Assembly (NCBI GenBank): GCA_965215315.1
Contig: CBDCDB010000008.1
Coordinates: 1,550,001-1,614,000, forward strand
Direction: 5' to 3'
Source: Truepera sp965215315
Lineage (GTDB): Bacteria; Deinococcota; Deinococci; Deinococcales; Trueperaceae
DNA: 64,000 nt
This document shows positions 51,385-59,276 of the stretch, one piece after another. A model generated the notes under the pieces. That model saw nothing but the letters and a program-made list of their open reading frames with translations, was not told the origin of the DNA and did not search any database. Positions within the stretch are counted from its first letter, which is position 1. The number at the start of each line of letters is the position of its first letter. Both the position numbers and the translations under genes were made by a program.

Positions 51385-51965
51385 AGTGTTTGGTAGCTCC
51401 CATTCGTTATAGACAAAGTAACCTAATAGTAGACCGAAAACATGTCAAGGGGATGTCAGAACTTGGCTTCCGGGTTGTTTCACGTTTATCCGTACGCGAA
51501 TAGGCTACACCATGAGTTCACGCGGGTATACCGCCGAAGAGATAGTCGGGTCGGAATACACAGTCCATCACACGTTTTCTTGAATAAACCCTGTTGTGGG
51601 CGAATGCTTGAGACCCTCTTGCAAGGCCAAACACAGCAACAGGTAGGTCGCTCTCGGCTACCGGCCCAAGGGACGAATCAACTGTCACGGAACTCGTTTT
51701 GGATTTCGAACAAGGTGCCATTCCGAGCCTAAAAACGGACAAGACAAGCTACTACAGCAGGTATCATCTGGTTTAAGCTAGTCTATGCGGATAAAGCACA
51801 GTCTAGCACGCACCCCTAAGAGATGATAGCTACGAGAAGCCGGCTCAGTAACTACGAAAACCGCTATAGTTTCGTACTACACGGTTCGAGCAGCTGCTCA
51901 CGAGCTGAAGACTGACCTTCCGAACGACAGATAGTGGAGCGGCTGAACTGAAAGATCAGCAGAAA
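51385..51965. other. Gene-free stretch with repeat copy and a leaderless-like mini-ORF
   Basis: No gene supported in 581 bases. A 23-codon frame (51512-51583) follows TAGGCT by five bases and then stops, possibly the remnant of a lost gene. Repeat copy 2 lies at 51803-51870. GAGCAGCTGCTC, a 12-base palindrome, is just beyond it. Longer frames on either strand show no family pattern. Confidence 0.5.
51803..51870 (-). repeat. Structured repeat, copy 2
   Basis: Inverse copy of the element at 44328-44395: identical 29-bp core (51803-51831), identical 31-base spacing, identical ACTATAGC. The spacer is about half identical. Four of the five base pairs of the inner stem are kept, one as a T-G wobble. 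Confidence 0.7.
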
Positions 51966-52598
51966 CTAGCGTAAGACAGAACTTAGGACGCGCAGGGCAA
52001 CAAGCGACAACCCGAGTATTACAAAAAACAGATAGCTGCCGAGCGTGACCGTATTGGCCTCAAGCCACATCAGGATAAGCGCCTCGCTTTCGGTTTCACC
52101 GAGCTTGACTAGGTACTTTTCGAATTCTCCTGGTGTAGCAGCCTGAAAGATATCGCTCGTTGACGCACTGTAAACGCCTCCCGGCAATACCGTTTGGGCC
52201 TCCGCGCCCGCGGCGAAATCGCCGACTTGCACCACGGTGACGTAGGTGTACGAGTTTTCCAGAAACCCCACATAAGTTTGAGGGTCTAGGAATCTAGCGT
52301 AAATACCCAGCAGCACGTAGCGTCCAGCGTAAGTTTCAGCCGCACAACCAGCGTCGTAAGGGACATTTTGAGCCTCGAGCCGTTTTTGCAAGTCTCCAGC
52401 AATTTCTCGGCGCACCCTTCGACTAACAGTTGGAGAAAGCGCTATTCCCTCAGTCTCGAGCTGTACTGACGAGGGTTCTAAACAAAACGTAACGCCGCTG
52501 AGTTGCGACGCAGGCACGCCGAGGTGTGCCCGGACCGGCGTCAGGACGGACAACAACAGCGACGCCAACACCGTTCCGATACACCGAAGAAAGATCAA
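51966..52598 (-). CDS. Secreted hypothetical protein with C-terminal membrane helix
   Basis: Protein of 210 residues that I do not recognise. It has a signal peptide (residues 1-24, LASLLLSVLTPVRA), a mature domain with two Cys (FCLEPSS and AGCAAE) that could form a disulfide, a Tyr-rich strand (ENSYTYVTVVQVGDF), and one C-terminal helix (YLFFVILGLSLVALRVL). The start TTG 52598 is the only codon giving a full signal peptide; its GGGAG site lies inside the terminator of the upstream ribosomal operon. It was probably made by readthrough or from an unseen promoter. Confidence 0.65.
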   Translation of the reverse strand: MIFLRCIGTVLASLLLSVLTPVRAHLGVPASQLSGVTFCLEPSSVQLETEGIALSPTVSRRVRREIAGDLQKRLEAQNVPYDAGCAAETYAGRYVLLGIYARFLDPQTYVGFLENSYTYVTVVQVGDFAAGAEAQTVLPGGVYSASTSDIFQAATPGEFEKYLVKLGETESEALILMWLEANTVTLGSYLFFVILGLSLVALRVLSSVLR

Positions 52599-52600
52599 CG

Positions 52601-52628
52601 AAAAAGCTCCCAGCTAAGCACTGAGAGC
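52601..52628 (-). terminator. Intrinsic terminator of the spc/alpha ribosomal operon
   Basis: Minus strand GCTCTCAG (52628-52621) pairs with CTGGGAGC (52613-52606), one G-T pair, seven-base loop, followed by five T. It lies 26 bases after rplQ. The second arm doubles as the ribosome site of the next gene. Confidence 0.85.
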
Positions 52629-52653
52629 CAAAATACCAGTTGCGGCGGACGAA

Positions 52654-53016
52654 TTAAGCGGCGTCCGTCACGAGTTCGATCAAGGCTTCCTGGGCTCCGT
52701 CGCCGCGGCGGGTCTCTAAACGGTAGATACGGGTGTACCCGCCCGGACGGGCGCTAAACGACGGTGCGATCTCGTCCATAAGTTTACGGACGATCACTAC
52801 GTCATGAATCTCTTTAAGCACCAACCGCCGTGCGTGAAGGTCGCCGCCTTTAGCGGTGGTAATCAGCTTCTCGACGTACGGGCGCAGGTTTTTGGCCTTG
52901 GCAACCGTTGTTTTGATACGACCGTGTCGAAATAGCGAGGTCGCTTGGGACCGGGCGAGGGCGGTGCGGTGGCTGCTGCTGCGGCCTAACTTGCGCCCTG
53001 AAGACATGTGTCTCAC
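52654..53016 (-). CDS. rplQ: 50S ribosomal protein L17
   Basis: Large-subunit protein of 120 residues: GRKLGRSSSHRTALARSQA, LFRHGRIKTTVAKAKNLRPYVEKLIT and the C-terminal GGYTRIYRLETRRGDGA are standard. GTG 53016 follows AAGGA at eight bases and gives the usual MRHxxSGRKL start. Last gene of the long ribosomal operon, in its conserved place after rpoA. Confidence 0.97.
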   Translation of the reverse strand: MRHMSSGRKLGRSSSHRTALARSQATSLFRHGRIKTTVAKAKNLRPYVEKLITTAKGGDLHARRLVLKEIHDVVIVRKLMDEIAPSFSARPGGYTRIYRLETRRGDGAQEALIELVTDAA

Positions 53017-53077
53017 AAGATAAGTCCTTTCCGGTTCACCCGCTTGAGGGCGAACCTAAACGTAGCGCGTAAGGATG

Positions 53078-54025
53078 CTACTCCTTGAGTTCGAAGCCCT
53101 GCGCTTGCAGGCGCTCCTTAATCTCCTCGAGCGATTTGTCACCGACGCCGCCGACTTTTTTAAGGTCGCGTTCGGACAACGCTAGCAGCGCGTCAACGGA
53201 GTCGATACCCTCTTCTTGCAATGAGTGCAACACGCGACTCGAGAGGTCAAGGCTTTCTAGCGTAACCTGCGTGGTTTCACTACGACCTACCGCGGCAGGT
53301 TCCGAAGCCGCGGCGCTCGAGGTTGTCGGCGCAGCAATCACCGGAACGGGTTCTTCAAATTCACCGCCACTGAAGACGGAGAGTTGACTACGGAGCGTAT
53401 CTACGGCACTCTCGAGCGCTTCTTTAGGTGAGATGCTGCCGTCCGTCCAAACGCGCAGCACGAGACGGTCGAGGTCGGTTTTTTGACCGACGCGGGTGTC
53501 TTCGACGCGGTAGGCGACGCGGCGTACCGGCGTAAATACGGCGTCAACCGGAATCGAGTTGATCCGGTCTTTCGTCGCGTGAATCTCCGCTGGGACGTAA
53601 CCGACGCCCGGTTCGACCCGGACTTCCATCACGAGCTTGCCGCCTTCATTGAGGGTCGCTAGGTATAACTCGGGGTTAACGACGGACGCGCCCATCGGCA
53701 CTTCAAAATCTCCGGCTGTGACCGGCCCGGCGCGTTCAGCGCGGAGGGTCAGCGTAACCGGTTCGTTGTCGTGCAGTTTGACGACCAACTCTTTGAGGTT
53801 GAGGATGAGCTGCATGACATCCTCTTTCATCCCCTCGATGGTTGAAAACTCATGTAACACGTCTTCGATATAGACGCTCGTCACAGCGGTTCCGGCAACT
53901 GACGAGAGCAAAATTCGCCGGAGCGGGTTGCCAATCGTGACGCCGTAACCGCGCGGCAACGGTTCAACGGTAAATTCGCCGTACTGCTCGCCTACGCGGG
54001 CCTTAAATTCAGGTGTAATCTGCAC
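53078..54025 (-). CDS. rpoA: DNA-directed RNA polymerase subunit alpha
   Basis: Assembly platform of RNA polymerase, 315 residues. The N-terminal domain (FTVEPLPRGYGVTIGNPLRRILLSS, RLVLRVWTDGSISPKEALESA) dimerises. A Ser/Ala-rich linker at about 225-250 joins it to the C-terminal domain (IDSVDALLALSERDLKKVGGVGDKSLEEIKERL), which contacts UP elements and activators. The operon position between rpsD and rplQ is conserved. Confidence 0.98.
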   Translation of the reverse strand: MQITPEFKARVGEQYGEFTVEPLPRGYGVTIGNPLRRILLSSVAGTAVTSVYIEDVLHEFSTIEGMKEDVMQLILNLKELVVKLHDNEPVTLTLRAERAGPVTAGDFEVPMGASVVNPELYLATLNEGGKLVMEVRVEPGVGYVPAEIHATKDRINSIPVDAVFTPVRRVAYRVEDTRVGQKTDLDRLVLRVWTDGSISPKEALESAVDTLRSQLSVFSGGEFEEPVPVIAAPTTSSAAASEPAAVGRSETTQVTLESLDLSSRVLHSLQEEGIDSVDALLALSERDLKKVGGVGDKSLEEIKERLQAQGFELKE

Positions 54026-54056
54026 CGTAAACTCCTGTTCTGGTCAAGTCTAGGCG

Positions 54057-54674
54057 CTATCTCGAGTAGTACTCGATAACCTGAAGTTCGTTGACAGGAA
54101 CGCTCAGGTCTTCGCGGGCGGGCAGGCGTTGAAACTTACCCTTCAAGGACTCAGCGTCGAACTCGAGCCACGGGCTGAGTTTCCCCCGTTTGCGCGCCTC
54201 GACGTTACCTTTGATAATCTCGTTTGAGCGGCTGCGCGTCGCAACAGCGATTTCGTCACCGGGTTTGACACGGTACGACGGCACGTCAACCGGTTTACCA
54301 TTGACATTAAGGTGCTTGTGCGACACGAGTTGACGCGCCTGACGGCGGGTGTGCGCGATACCCAAACGAAATACGACGTTGTCGAGGCGGGACTCGAGCA
54401 GTTGTAAAAACACCGCGCCGGTCGCCCCTTCTTGACGTACGGCTTCATCAAACAGCGTGCGGAACTGCTTTTCGCTCATATTGTACAGACGGCGGAGCTT
54501 TTGCTTTTCGCGGAGGCGCACACCATAGTCCGAAATCTTTCGGCCCCGGCGTTGTCCGTGCTGTCCCGGAGGATACGGACGGCGCTCCATATATTTTTGT
54601 ACTTTCGGCGTCTCCGCGAGGTTGACCCCTTCGCGGCGACTCAGCTTGACGATCGGTTCTCTCTGACGACCCAT
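54057..54674 (-). CDS. rpsD: 30S ribosomal protein S4 (zinc-free form)
   Basis: Primary 16S rRNA binder, 205 residues, with MERRPYPPGQHGQRRGRKISDYGVRLREKQKLR and the S4 RNA-binding domain (LESRLDNVVFRLGIAHTRRQARQLVSHKHLNVNG). The N-terminal Cys cluster present in Thermus S4 is missing (KLSRREGVNLAETPKVQKY), so this is a zinc-independent version. Confidence 0.97.
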   Translation of the reverse strand: MGRQREPIVKLSRREGVNLAETPKVQKYMERRPYPPGQHGQRRGRKISDYGVRLREKQKLRRLYNMSEKQFRTLFDEAVRQEGATGAVFLQLLESRLDNVVFRLGIAHTRRQARQLVSHKHLNVNGKPVDVPSYRVKPGDEIAVATRSRSNEIIKGNVEARKRGKLSPWLEFDAESLKGKFQRLPAREDLSVPVNELQVIEYYSR

Positions 54675-54704
54675 AGTTCTCCCTTGACAGGTGCTAGACC
54701 AGCA

Positions 54705-55106
54705 CTAATTTTTGAGGCGTTGACGTTTGGTAAGGCGGCAGCCGTTGTGGGCGACCGGCGTTGCGTCGATGATCGAGCGCACATTGACGCCCGTTGCCTG
54801 AATCGAACGGATCGCCTGCTCACGGCCCGAGCCGGTACCGCGAATGACAATATCGAGCTGGCTGACGCCCATGTTTTGCGCTTTGCGGGTGGCGTCGGCG
54901 GCGGCGAGCTGTGCGGCGTAAGGCGTGCCCTTTTTCGAGCCTTTGTAGCCGATGCTGCCTGAGCTCGACCACGCGACGGTGTTGCCGTCCATGTCGGTGA
55001 TCGTAACGATGGTGTTGTTGTACGACGCGTGGATATAGACCTTACCTTCGGCGAGGTTACGTCTGACGCGCTTTTTGGTTTTGTTCCTCGTAGCTTGTCT
55101 GCTCAT
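54705..55106 (-). CDS. rpsK: 30S ribosomal protein S11
   Basis: Protein of 133 residues lining the mRNA exit path. KVYIHASYNNTIVTITDMDGN, SSSGSIGYKGSKKGTPYAAQ and GSGREQAIRSIQATGVNVRSI are typical, and the C terminus GCRLTKRQRLKN is normal. The N-terminal 15 residues are very basic. Placed between rpsM and rpsD as expected. Confidence 0.98.
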   Translation of the reverse strand: MSRQATRNKTKKRVRRNLAEGKVYIHASYNNTIVTITDMDGNTVAWSSSGSIGYKGSKKGTPYAAQLAAADATRKAQNMGVSQLDIVIRGTGSGREQAIRSIQATGVNVRSIIDATPVAHNGCRLTKRQRLKN

Positions 55107-55115
55107 GGGATCCCC

Positions 55116-55496
55116 TTACTTCTTCGCAGCTTTCTTTTTACCGGCGACGGTGCGGCGCGGCCCCTTACGGGTACGGGCGTTCGTTTTAGTCGATTGACCA
55201 CGAACGGGCAAGCCGCGGCGGTGGCGAAGGCCCCGGTAGCAGCCGATATCCATCAGCCGTTTGATGTTGAGCTGAATTTCGCGGCGGAGGTCGCCTTCGA
55301 CCTTGTAGGTCTTTTCGACGATTTCGCGGAGACGTGCGACTTCAGTTTCAGCGAGGTCTTTGACCCGCGTGTCGGGGCTGACGCCCGCTTCGGCTAGAAC
55401 CTGCTGTGAGCGGGTCAAACCGATGCCGAAGATATAGGGGAGCGCGTATTCGATACGCTTGTCGCGGGGGAGGTCGATACCGGCAATTCGCGCCAT
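55116..55496 (-). CDS. rpsM: 30S ribosomal protein S13
   Basis: Head protein of the small subunit, 126 residues, contacting L5 and P-site tRNA. ATG 55496 gives the usual MARIAGIDLPRDKRIEYALPY; the frame reads further back across rpmJ without support. It has RLMDIGCYRGLRHRRGLPVRGQ and the basic tail GPRRTVAGKKKAAKK. Confidence 0.97.
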   Translation of the reverse strand: MARIAGIDLPRDKRIEYALPYIFGIGLTRSQQVLAEAGVSPDTRVKDLAETEVARLREIVEKTYKVEGDLRREIQLNIKRLMDIGCYRGLRHRRGLPVRGQSTKTNARTRKGPRRTVAGKKKAAKK

Positions 55497-55498
55497 GG

Positions 55499-55615
55499 TT
55501 AACCCTGCCTTTGCTTGTGCTTCGGATTGACCGAGCAGATCACGAACACTTTGCCGTGACGACGAATGACTTTGCATTTGTCGCAGATCGGCTTGACGGA
55601 CGCACGTACTTTCAT
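55499..55615 (-). CDS. rpmJ: 50S ribosomal protein L36
   Basis: Protein of 38 residues, too short for routine gene calls: MKVRASVKPICDKCKVIRR then HGKVFVICSVNPKHKQRQG. The Cys-x2-Cys, Cys and His ligands of the zinc-binding form are present. It lies between infA and rpsM, its conserved position, and its stop is two bases from rpsM. Confidence 0.96.
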   Translation of the reverse strand: MKVRASVKPICDKCKVIRRHGKVFVICSVNPKHKQRQG

Positions 55616-55625
55616 AATTCTCCTA

Positions 55626-55907
55626 TTACTTCCGGTAGACAATACGGCCCTTTTCGGGGTCGTAGGTACTGATTTCTAAAACGACGCGGTCGCCGGGGAG
55701 GATACGGATATAGTGCCGCCGCATCTTGCCGCCAACATGGGCCAAAATTTCCGGCCCAGCGTCTAACTGAACTAAAAATGTCGTGTTGGGCCGAGCCTCG
55801 AGTACAACCCCTTCCGTACGAATGGTGTCTTGGGTCGTCTCTTCGGGGCGCTCCGCGCGCTCTTTGGGTGGGCCTCGGCGGCCTCCGCCTGATCTACTAC
55901 GCGCCAC
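55626..55907 (-). CDS. infA: Translation initiation factor IF-1 with N-terminal extension
   Basis: OB-fold factor that blocks the A site during initiation. The core TIRTEGVVLEARPNTTFLVQL, GKMRRHYIRILPGDRVVLEIS and DPEKGRIVYRK is normal, but about 22 extra residues rich in Arg, Gly, Pro and Glu (SRSGGGRRGPPKERAERPEE) precede it; usual IF-1 has about 72 residues. GTG 55907 lies five bases after AGGAGG and overlaps the end of map by 11 bases. No codon nearer the core has a ribosome site, so the extension seems genuine. Confidence 0.93.
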   Translation of the reverse strand: MARSRSGGGRRGPPKERAERPEETTQDTIRTEGVVLEARPNTTFLVQLDAGPEILAHVGGKMRRHYIRILPGDRVVLEISTYDPEKGRIVYRK

Positions 55908-56706
55908 GTACACCTCCTAGCTCTCTCTCATAAATGGGTGCGCCCGCCATGGTCAGCACGCGCGGCCCGGCTTCAGTAATCGCAACGGTGTGTTCAAAGT
56001 GCGCCGCCCTTGAACCGTTTTTGGTCGGCGCAGTCCAACCGTCGCTCAAAATCTCGATCTCGGTCTCCGATTCTGTCACCATCGGTTCGATAGCTAGAAC
56101 TAGCCCCGGTCTGAGCTTCGGCCCGGTTCCGGCAAGGCCATAATTCGGCACGTCCGGCGACTCGTGAAACGAGGTGCCGATACCGTGACCGACGAATTCA
56201 CGCACAACCCAGAAGCCTGCAGCTTCGACTGTGCGCTGAATGGCTGCGGCGACGTCTCCCAAGCGGCCCCCAGGTTGCGCCGCTTCGATACCTGCGTAAA
56301 GTGAGCGCTCAGTAGCCTCGAGCAAAGCTCGAACGCGCTTGGGAATACCGCCTACGGCGTAGGTTTTCGCCATATCCGCAGCGTAGCCTTTATAGAATAA
56401 CCCGATATCGACTGATACGATGTCGCCTTCTCTAAGCGGTTTACGGTCGGGGATGCCGTGAACCACGACGTCATTGACCGAAGTGCAGAGTGTGCCGGGA
56501 AAGGGGACGGTCGAGGCGGTCGAACCCCGGTAGCCCTTAAAGGCAGGTGTTGCCCCCCTCGAAAGGATGAAATCCTCAGCAGCGGCGTTGAGCTTAGCGG
56601 TTGTTGCGCCTACGCGGACAAGCGGTTCGATCGACTCGAGGGCTTCACGGTTGATAACTGCCGCCTCGACCATCGCGTCGATCTCACGGGCACGTTTGAG
56701 GATCAT
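55897..56706 (-). CDS. map: Type I methionine aminopeptidase
   Basis: Removes the initiator Met from nascent proteins, 269 residues. Metal ligands are in VSVDIGLFYKGYAADMAKT (two Asp), EFVGHGIGTSFHESP (His), LAIEPMVTESETE (Glu) and AHFEHTVAITE (Glu). I chose ATG 56706 (MILKRAREIDAMVEAA), the family start. The frame continues back through a Cys/Arg-rich stretch made of the repeat at the adk end, which is not protein-like. Confidence 0.96.
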   Translation of the reverse strand: MILKRAREIDAMVEAAVINREALESIEPLVRVGATTAKLNAAAEDFILSRGATPAFKGYRGSTASTVPFPGTLCTSVNDVVVHGIPDRKPLREGDIVSVDIGLFYKGYAADMAKTYAVGGIPKRVRALLEATERSLYAGIEAAQPGGRLGDVAAAIQRTVEAAGFWVVREFVGHGIGTSFHESPDVPNYGLAGTGPKLRPGLVLAIEPMVTESETEIEILSDGWTAPTKNGSRAAHFEHTVAITEAGPRVLTMAGAPIYERELGGVRGA

Positions 56707-56727
56707 CGGGGGGCGCTCACGGCAAAA

Positions 56728-56757
56728 CTCACAGCAGCACCTCTCACGGCAGCACCT
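56728..56757. repeat. 15-bp tandem duplication spanning the adk stop
   Basis: Two copies of CTCACRGCAGCACCT (56728-56742 with A, 56743-56757 with G at the variable base) and a partial third copy at 56716-56724. The duplicated unit contains the adk stop codon, leaving adk length unchanged. Confidence 0.7.
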
Positions 56758-57310
56758 CAGAGATGCGGGCGAAAACCTCTTCGACGGTGCCGCTACCGTC
56801 AACGTGTCGGAGTTTCCCACGCGCTTCGTAGTACTCTAGCAGCGGCGCGGTCTGCTCACCGTAGACCTGCATCCGGGTACGGATCGTCGCTTCGTTGTCG
56901 TCGGTACGGTCTTGCTCGGCGGCCCGTCCGACAAGGCGGGAGACGAGTTCGTCGGTACTGACCTCGAGAAACACCACCGCCGTAATTGCTGTGCCGAGTT
57001 CTTGCAGGGATGCGTCTAGCGCCTCAGCCTGAACTGCCGTTCGGGGGAACCCATCGAGCAGAACACGAACCGTTTTTTGCGCCCCCAATTCACTTTTAAC
57101 CATCGCTACAATTAGCTCGTCCGAGACCAGCTGGCCCGCTTCCATCACCTGTTTGGCAACCTGACCGACGTCGGTCTCACGCTTGACGTGATCGCGGAGC
57201 ATGTCACCGGTTGAAAGCTTGGTCAAGCGGCGGGCCCGCGCCAGCTTTTCAGCTTGGGTGCCCTTACCGGCTCCGGGGGGGCCGACAAGCAGCAGAACTT
57301 CAGACATCAT
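56744..57310 (-). CDS. adk: Adenylate kinase
   Basis: Converts ATP and AMP to two ADP, 188 residues. P-loop LVGPPGAGKGTQAEKL, AMP-binding TKLSTGDMLRDH and LLDGFPRTAVQAEAL, and a short lid (VGRAAEQDRTDDNEATIRTR) without zinc Cys: the short-lid type. ATG 57310 shares its A with the secY stop (TGATG). Confidence 0.96.
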   Translation of the reverse strand: MMSEVLLLVGPPGAGKGTQAEKLARARRLTKLSTGDMLRDHVKRETDVGQVAKQVMEAGQLVSDELIVAMVKSELGAQKTVRVLLDGFPRTAVQAEALDASLQELGTAITAVVFLEVSTDELVSRLVGRAAEQDRTDDNEATIRTRMQVYGEQTAPLLEYYEARGKLRHVDGSGTVEEVFARISEVLP

Positions 57311-58623
57311 CAAAAACGCCGCCCGCGCCCGCGAATTCGGCCTTTACTGACAAAGCCGTCGTAATGACGCATTTTAAGTTGGGACTCGAGCTGCCGCAAC
57401 GTATCGAGCGCTACGCCGACGACAATCAAGAGACCGATCCCCGAAAACACCAGTGAGAGTTGCCCCTGACCAGTAAGCCAGCCTAAAACTTGTGGCAAAG
57501 CGTTGACCAAACCCAAAAACAGTGCGCCCCAGAGCGTGATACGACCGGTGATGCGGGTCAGGTGTTCGGTCGTCTGCTGACCGGGCCGTACCCCCGGTAC
57601 AAAACCGCCGTACTCACGCAAGTTTTCTGAAATGCGTTTGGGGTCGAACGAAATCTGCGTGTAGAAGTAGGTAAAAGCGACGATTAGAAGCGTACTGACG
57701 ATCAGCCCTTGCCAGTTCGACGGGTTAAACCACACAGCGGCTGACTGTAACCAAATGACATTGGGAAATGCGGAGATGAGCGTCGTCGGAATGACGAGGA
57801 CGGACACGGCGAAAATAACGGGAATAACCCCGGCAGCGTTTAGCCGCATCGGGATATAGGTGCTTTGCCCGCCCATGACCCGGCGACCCACGACCTTGCG
57901 GGCATACTGTACGGGTATCCGCCGCTCAGCTTGTTGGATCAGCACCATCCCGGCAACCGCTACGACCAGCAAGACGAAAAAGATGATGATACCGATCAGG
58001 TTTGATTCACCCGTACCGACTAGCGCGATATTTCGCGCGATGGCCTGAGGATAGGCGGCGACGATACCCGCGTAGATAATCAGTGAAATCCCGTTGCCGA
58101 TACCGTATTCGGTGATCTTTTCGCCTAAATACATGACGACGGCAATCCCCGCGATCTGGGTAATCAGAACGGTCAGCCAGAAGAAGGGGCCGTTACTCCA
58201 GCCGAGGCGGAGCGCACCGGAAGGCCCAATCACCGCTGTGGCTAAGAAGAGCCCCTGCACTGCGCCGAGGCCGAGCGCGGCGTAACGGGTGTACTGCGTG
58301 ATTTTGCGCCGCCCCTCTTCGCCCTCTTTGGAGAGCTTCTCTAAGGGTGGGTAGATCGACGTCAGCAGCTGAAAGATGATGCTCGCGGTGATGTAGGGAA
58401 TCACGCCGAGCGCGAACACCGAAAACTGACTGATATTGCCGCCGGTAATAAACCCCAGCAGTTCGAAGACGCCGTTATTGAGCTGACCCTGAAGTGCTTG
58501 CGCGTCAACTCCCGGCGTCGGTACAAAAACGCCCAAGCGGTAGACCGCCAAAAGCCCGATGACGATGAGCAGTTTGGCCCGCAAGTCAGGGATACGGAAG
58601 GCGTTTCCGAAAGCTGACAACAT
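57310..58623 (-). CDS. secY: Preprotein translocase subunit SecY
   Basis: Channel subunit of the Sec translocon, 437 residues, ten membrane helices. Motifs are LGVFVPTPGVD, LGVIPYITASIIFQLLTSIYP, YGIGNGISLIIYAGIVA, GGQSTYIPMRLNAAGVIPVIFA (cytoplasmic loop and helix 7) and the C-terminal RHYDGFVSKGRIRGR. Directly follows rplO, as usual. Confidence 0.98.
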   Translation of the reverse strand: MLSAFGNAFRIPDLRAKLLIVIGLLAVYRLGVFVPTPGVDAQALQGQLNNGVFELLGFITGGNISQFSVFALGVIPYITASIIFQLLTSIYPPLEKLSKEGEEGRRKITQYTRYAALGLGAVQGLFLATAVIGPSGALRLGWSNGPFFWLTVLITQIAGIAVVMYLGEKITEYGIGNGISLIIYAGIVAAYPQAIARNIALVGTGESNLIGIIIFFVLLVVAVAGMVLIQQAERRIPVQYARKVVGRRVMGGQSTYIPMRLNAAGVIPVIFAVSVLVIPTTLISAFPNVIWLQSAAVWFNPSNWQGLIVSTLLIVAFTYFYTQISFDPKRISENLREYGGFVPGVRPGQQTTEHLTRITGRITLWGALFLGLVNALPQVLGWLTGQGQLSLVFSGIGLLIVVGVALDTLRQLESQLKMRHYDGFVSKGRIRGRGRRF

Positions 58624-59106
58624 CTAGTTCGGCCCTTCGGCCTGCGCCTCGGTAGCTTCTGAGGAGGTGTCGCCGCGAACCGTGCCGCCCGCACCCTGCA
58701 GCGCACGTACCGCGCTGCGGCTGTACGCGTCAACTTCGACCGTAAGGTTTTGCACGGTTACTTCACCGTTTCCTAAAAGCTTGATCGGGCGATCTTGATG
58801 CCGCACCGCGCCCAGCTCGCGGAGCGTCTGCGCGTTGACGGTCGCGCCCGCTTCAAAGAGGTTGAGCGCGTCTAGGTTGACGATCTGATAGTCCGTATTG
58901 TGGTGGACAAAACCGCGTTTGGGTAGGCGCATGATCAAACGTGAGCGCCCCCCTTCCCAACCGGCACCCTGCGAAAATCCGGAACGGCTCGACTGGCCCT
59001 TTTGACCCCGACCCGCTGTTTTGCCGTGTCCGCTCCCCAAACCCCGCCCGACCCGGCGACGATTTTTCCTCGAGCCGGGAGCAGGTTTTAAGTCGTTAAG
59101 TTTCAT
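58624..59106 (-). CDS. rplO: 50S ribosomal protein L15
   Basis: Protein of 160 residues: MKLNDLKPAPGSRKNRRRVGRGLGSGHGKTAGRG is the classic N-terminal extension into 23S rRNA. RLIMRLPKRGFVHHN and the C-terminal globular domain follow. The last 15 residues (SSEATEAQAEGPN) are acidic and longer than usual. TAG lies directly before the secY ATG. Confidence 0.97.
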   Translation of the reverse strand: MKLNDLKPAPGSRKNRRRVGRGLGSGHGKTAGRGQKGQSSRSGFSQGAGWEGGRSRLIMRLPKRGFVHHNTDYQIVNLDALNLFEAGATVNAQTLRELGAVRHQDRPIKLLGNGEVTVQNLTVEVDAYSRSAVRALQGAGGTVRGDTSSEATEAQAEGPN

Positions 59107-59108
59107 CC

Positions 59109-59276
59109 TTATCCTTCCACCTTAAACAGATACGAGACCTTGTTCACCATGCCGCGAACGTCCGGCGTGTCTTTGAGTTCGCGGGTATCGCCGGTTTTTT
59201 TGAAGCCGAGCGCACGAACGGTTGCCTTCTGGTCTTTTTTGACGCCGATAAGCGAGCGCACCAGCGTTGCTTTCAC
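59109..59276 (-). CDS. rpmD: 50S ribosomal protein L30
   Basis: Protein of 55 residues, below routine length limits: MKATLVRSLIGVKKDQKATV, then RALGFKKTGDTRELKDTPDV and RGMVNKVSYLFKVEG. This is the bacterial L30 form. GTG 59276 overlaps the rpsE stop (GTGA), and it sits between rpsE and rplO as in the spc operon. Confidence 0.96.
   Translation of the reverse strand: MKATLVRSLIGVKKDQKATVRALGFKKTGDTRELKDTPDVRGMVNKVSYLFKVEG

Noticed and set aside
51442..51742. Overlapping open frames on both strands in the gap before the stress operon
   Set aside because: No domain, ribosome site or codon pattern; frames on both strands are of equal quality, typical of noncoding DNA. A degraded transposase was considered, but no catalytic motif is visible.
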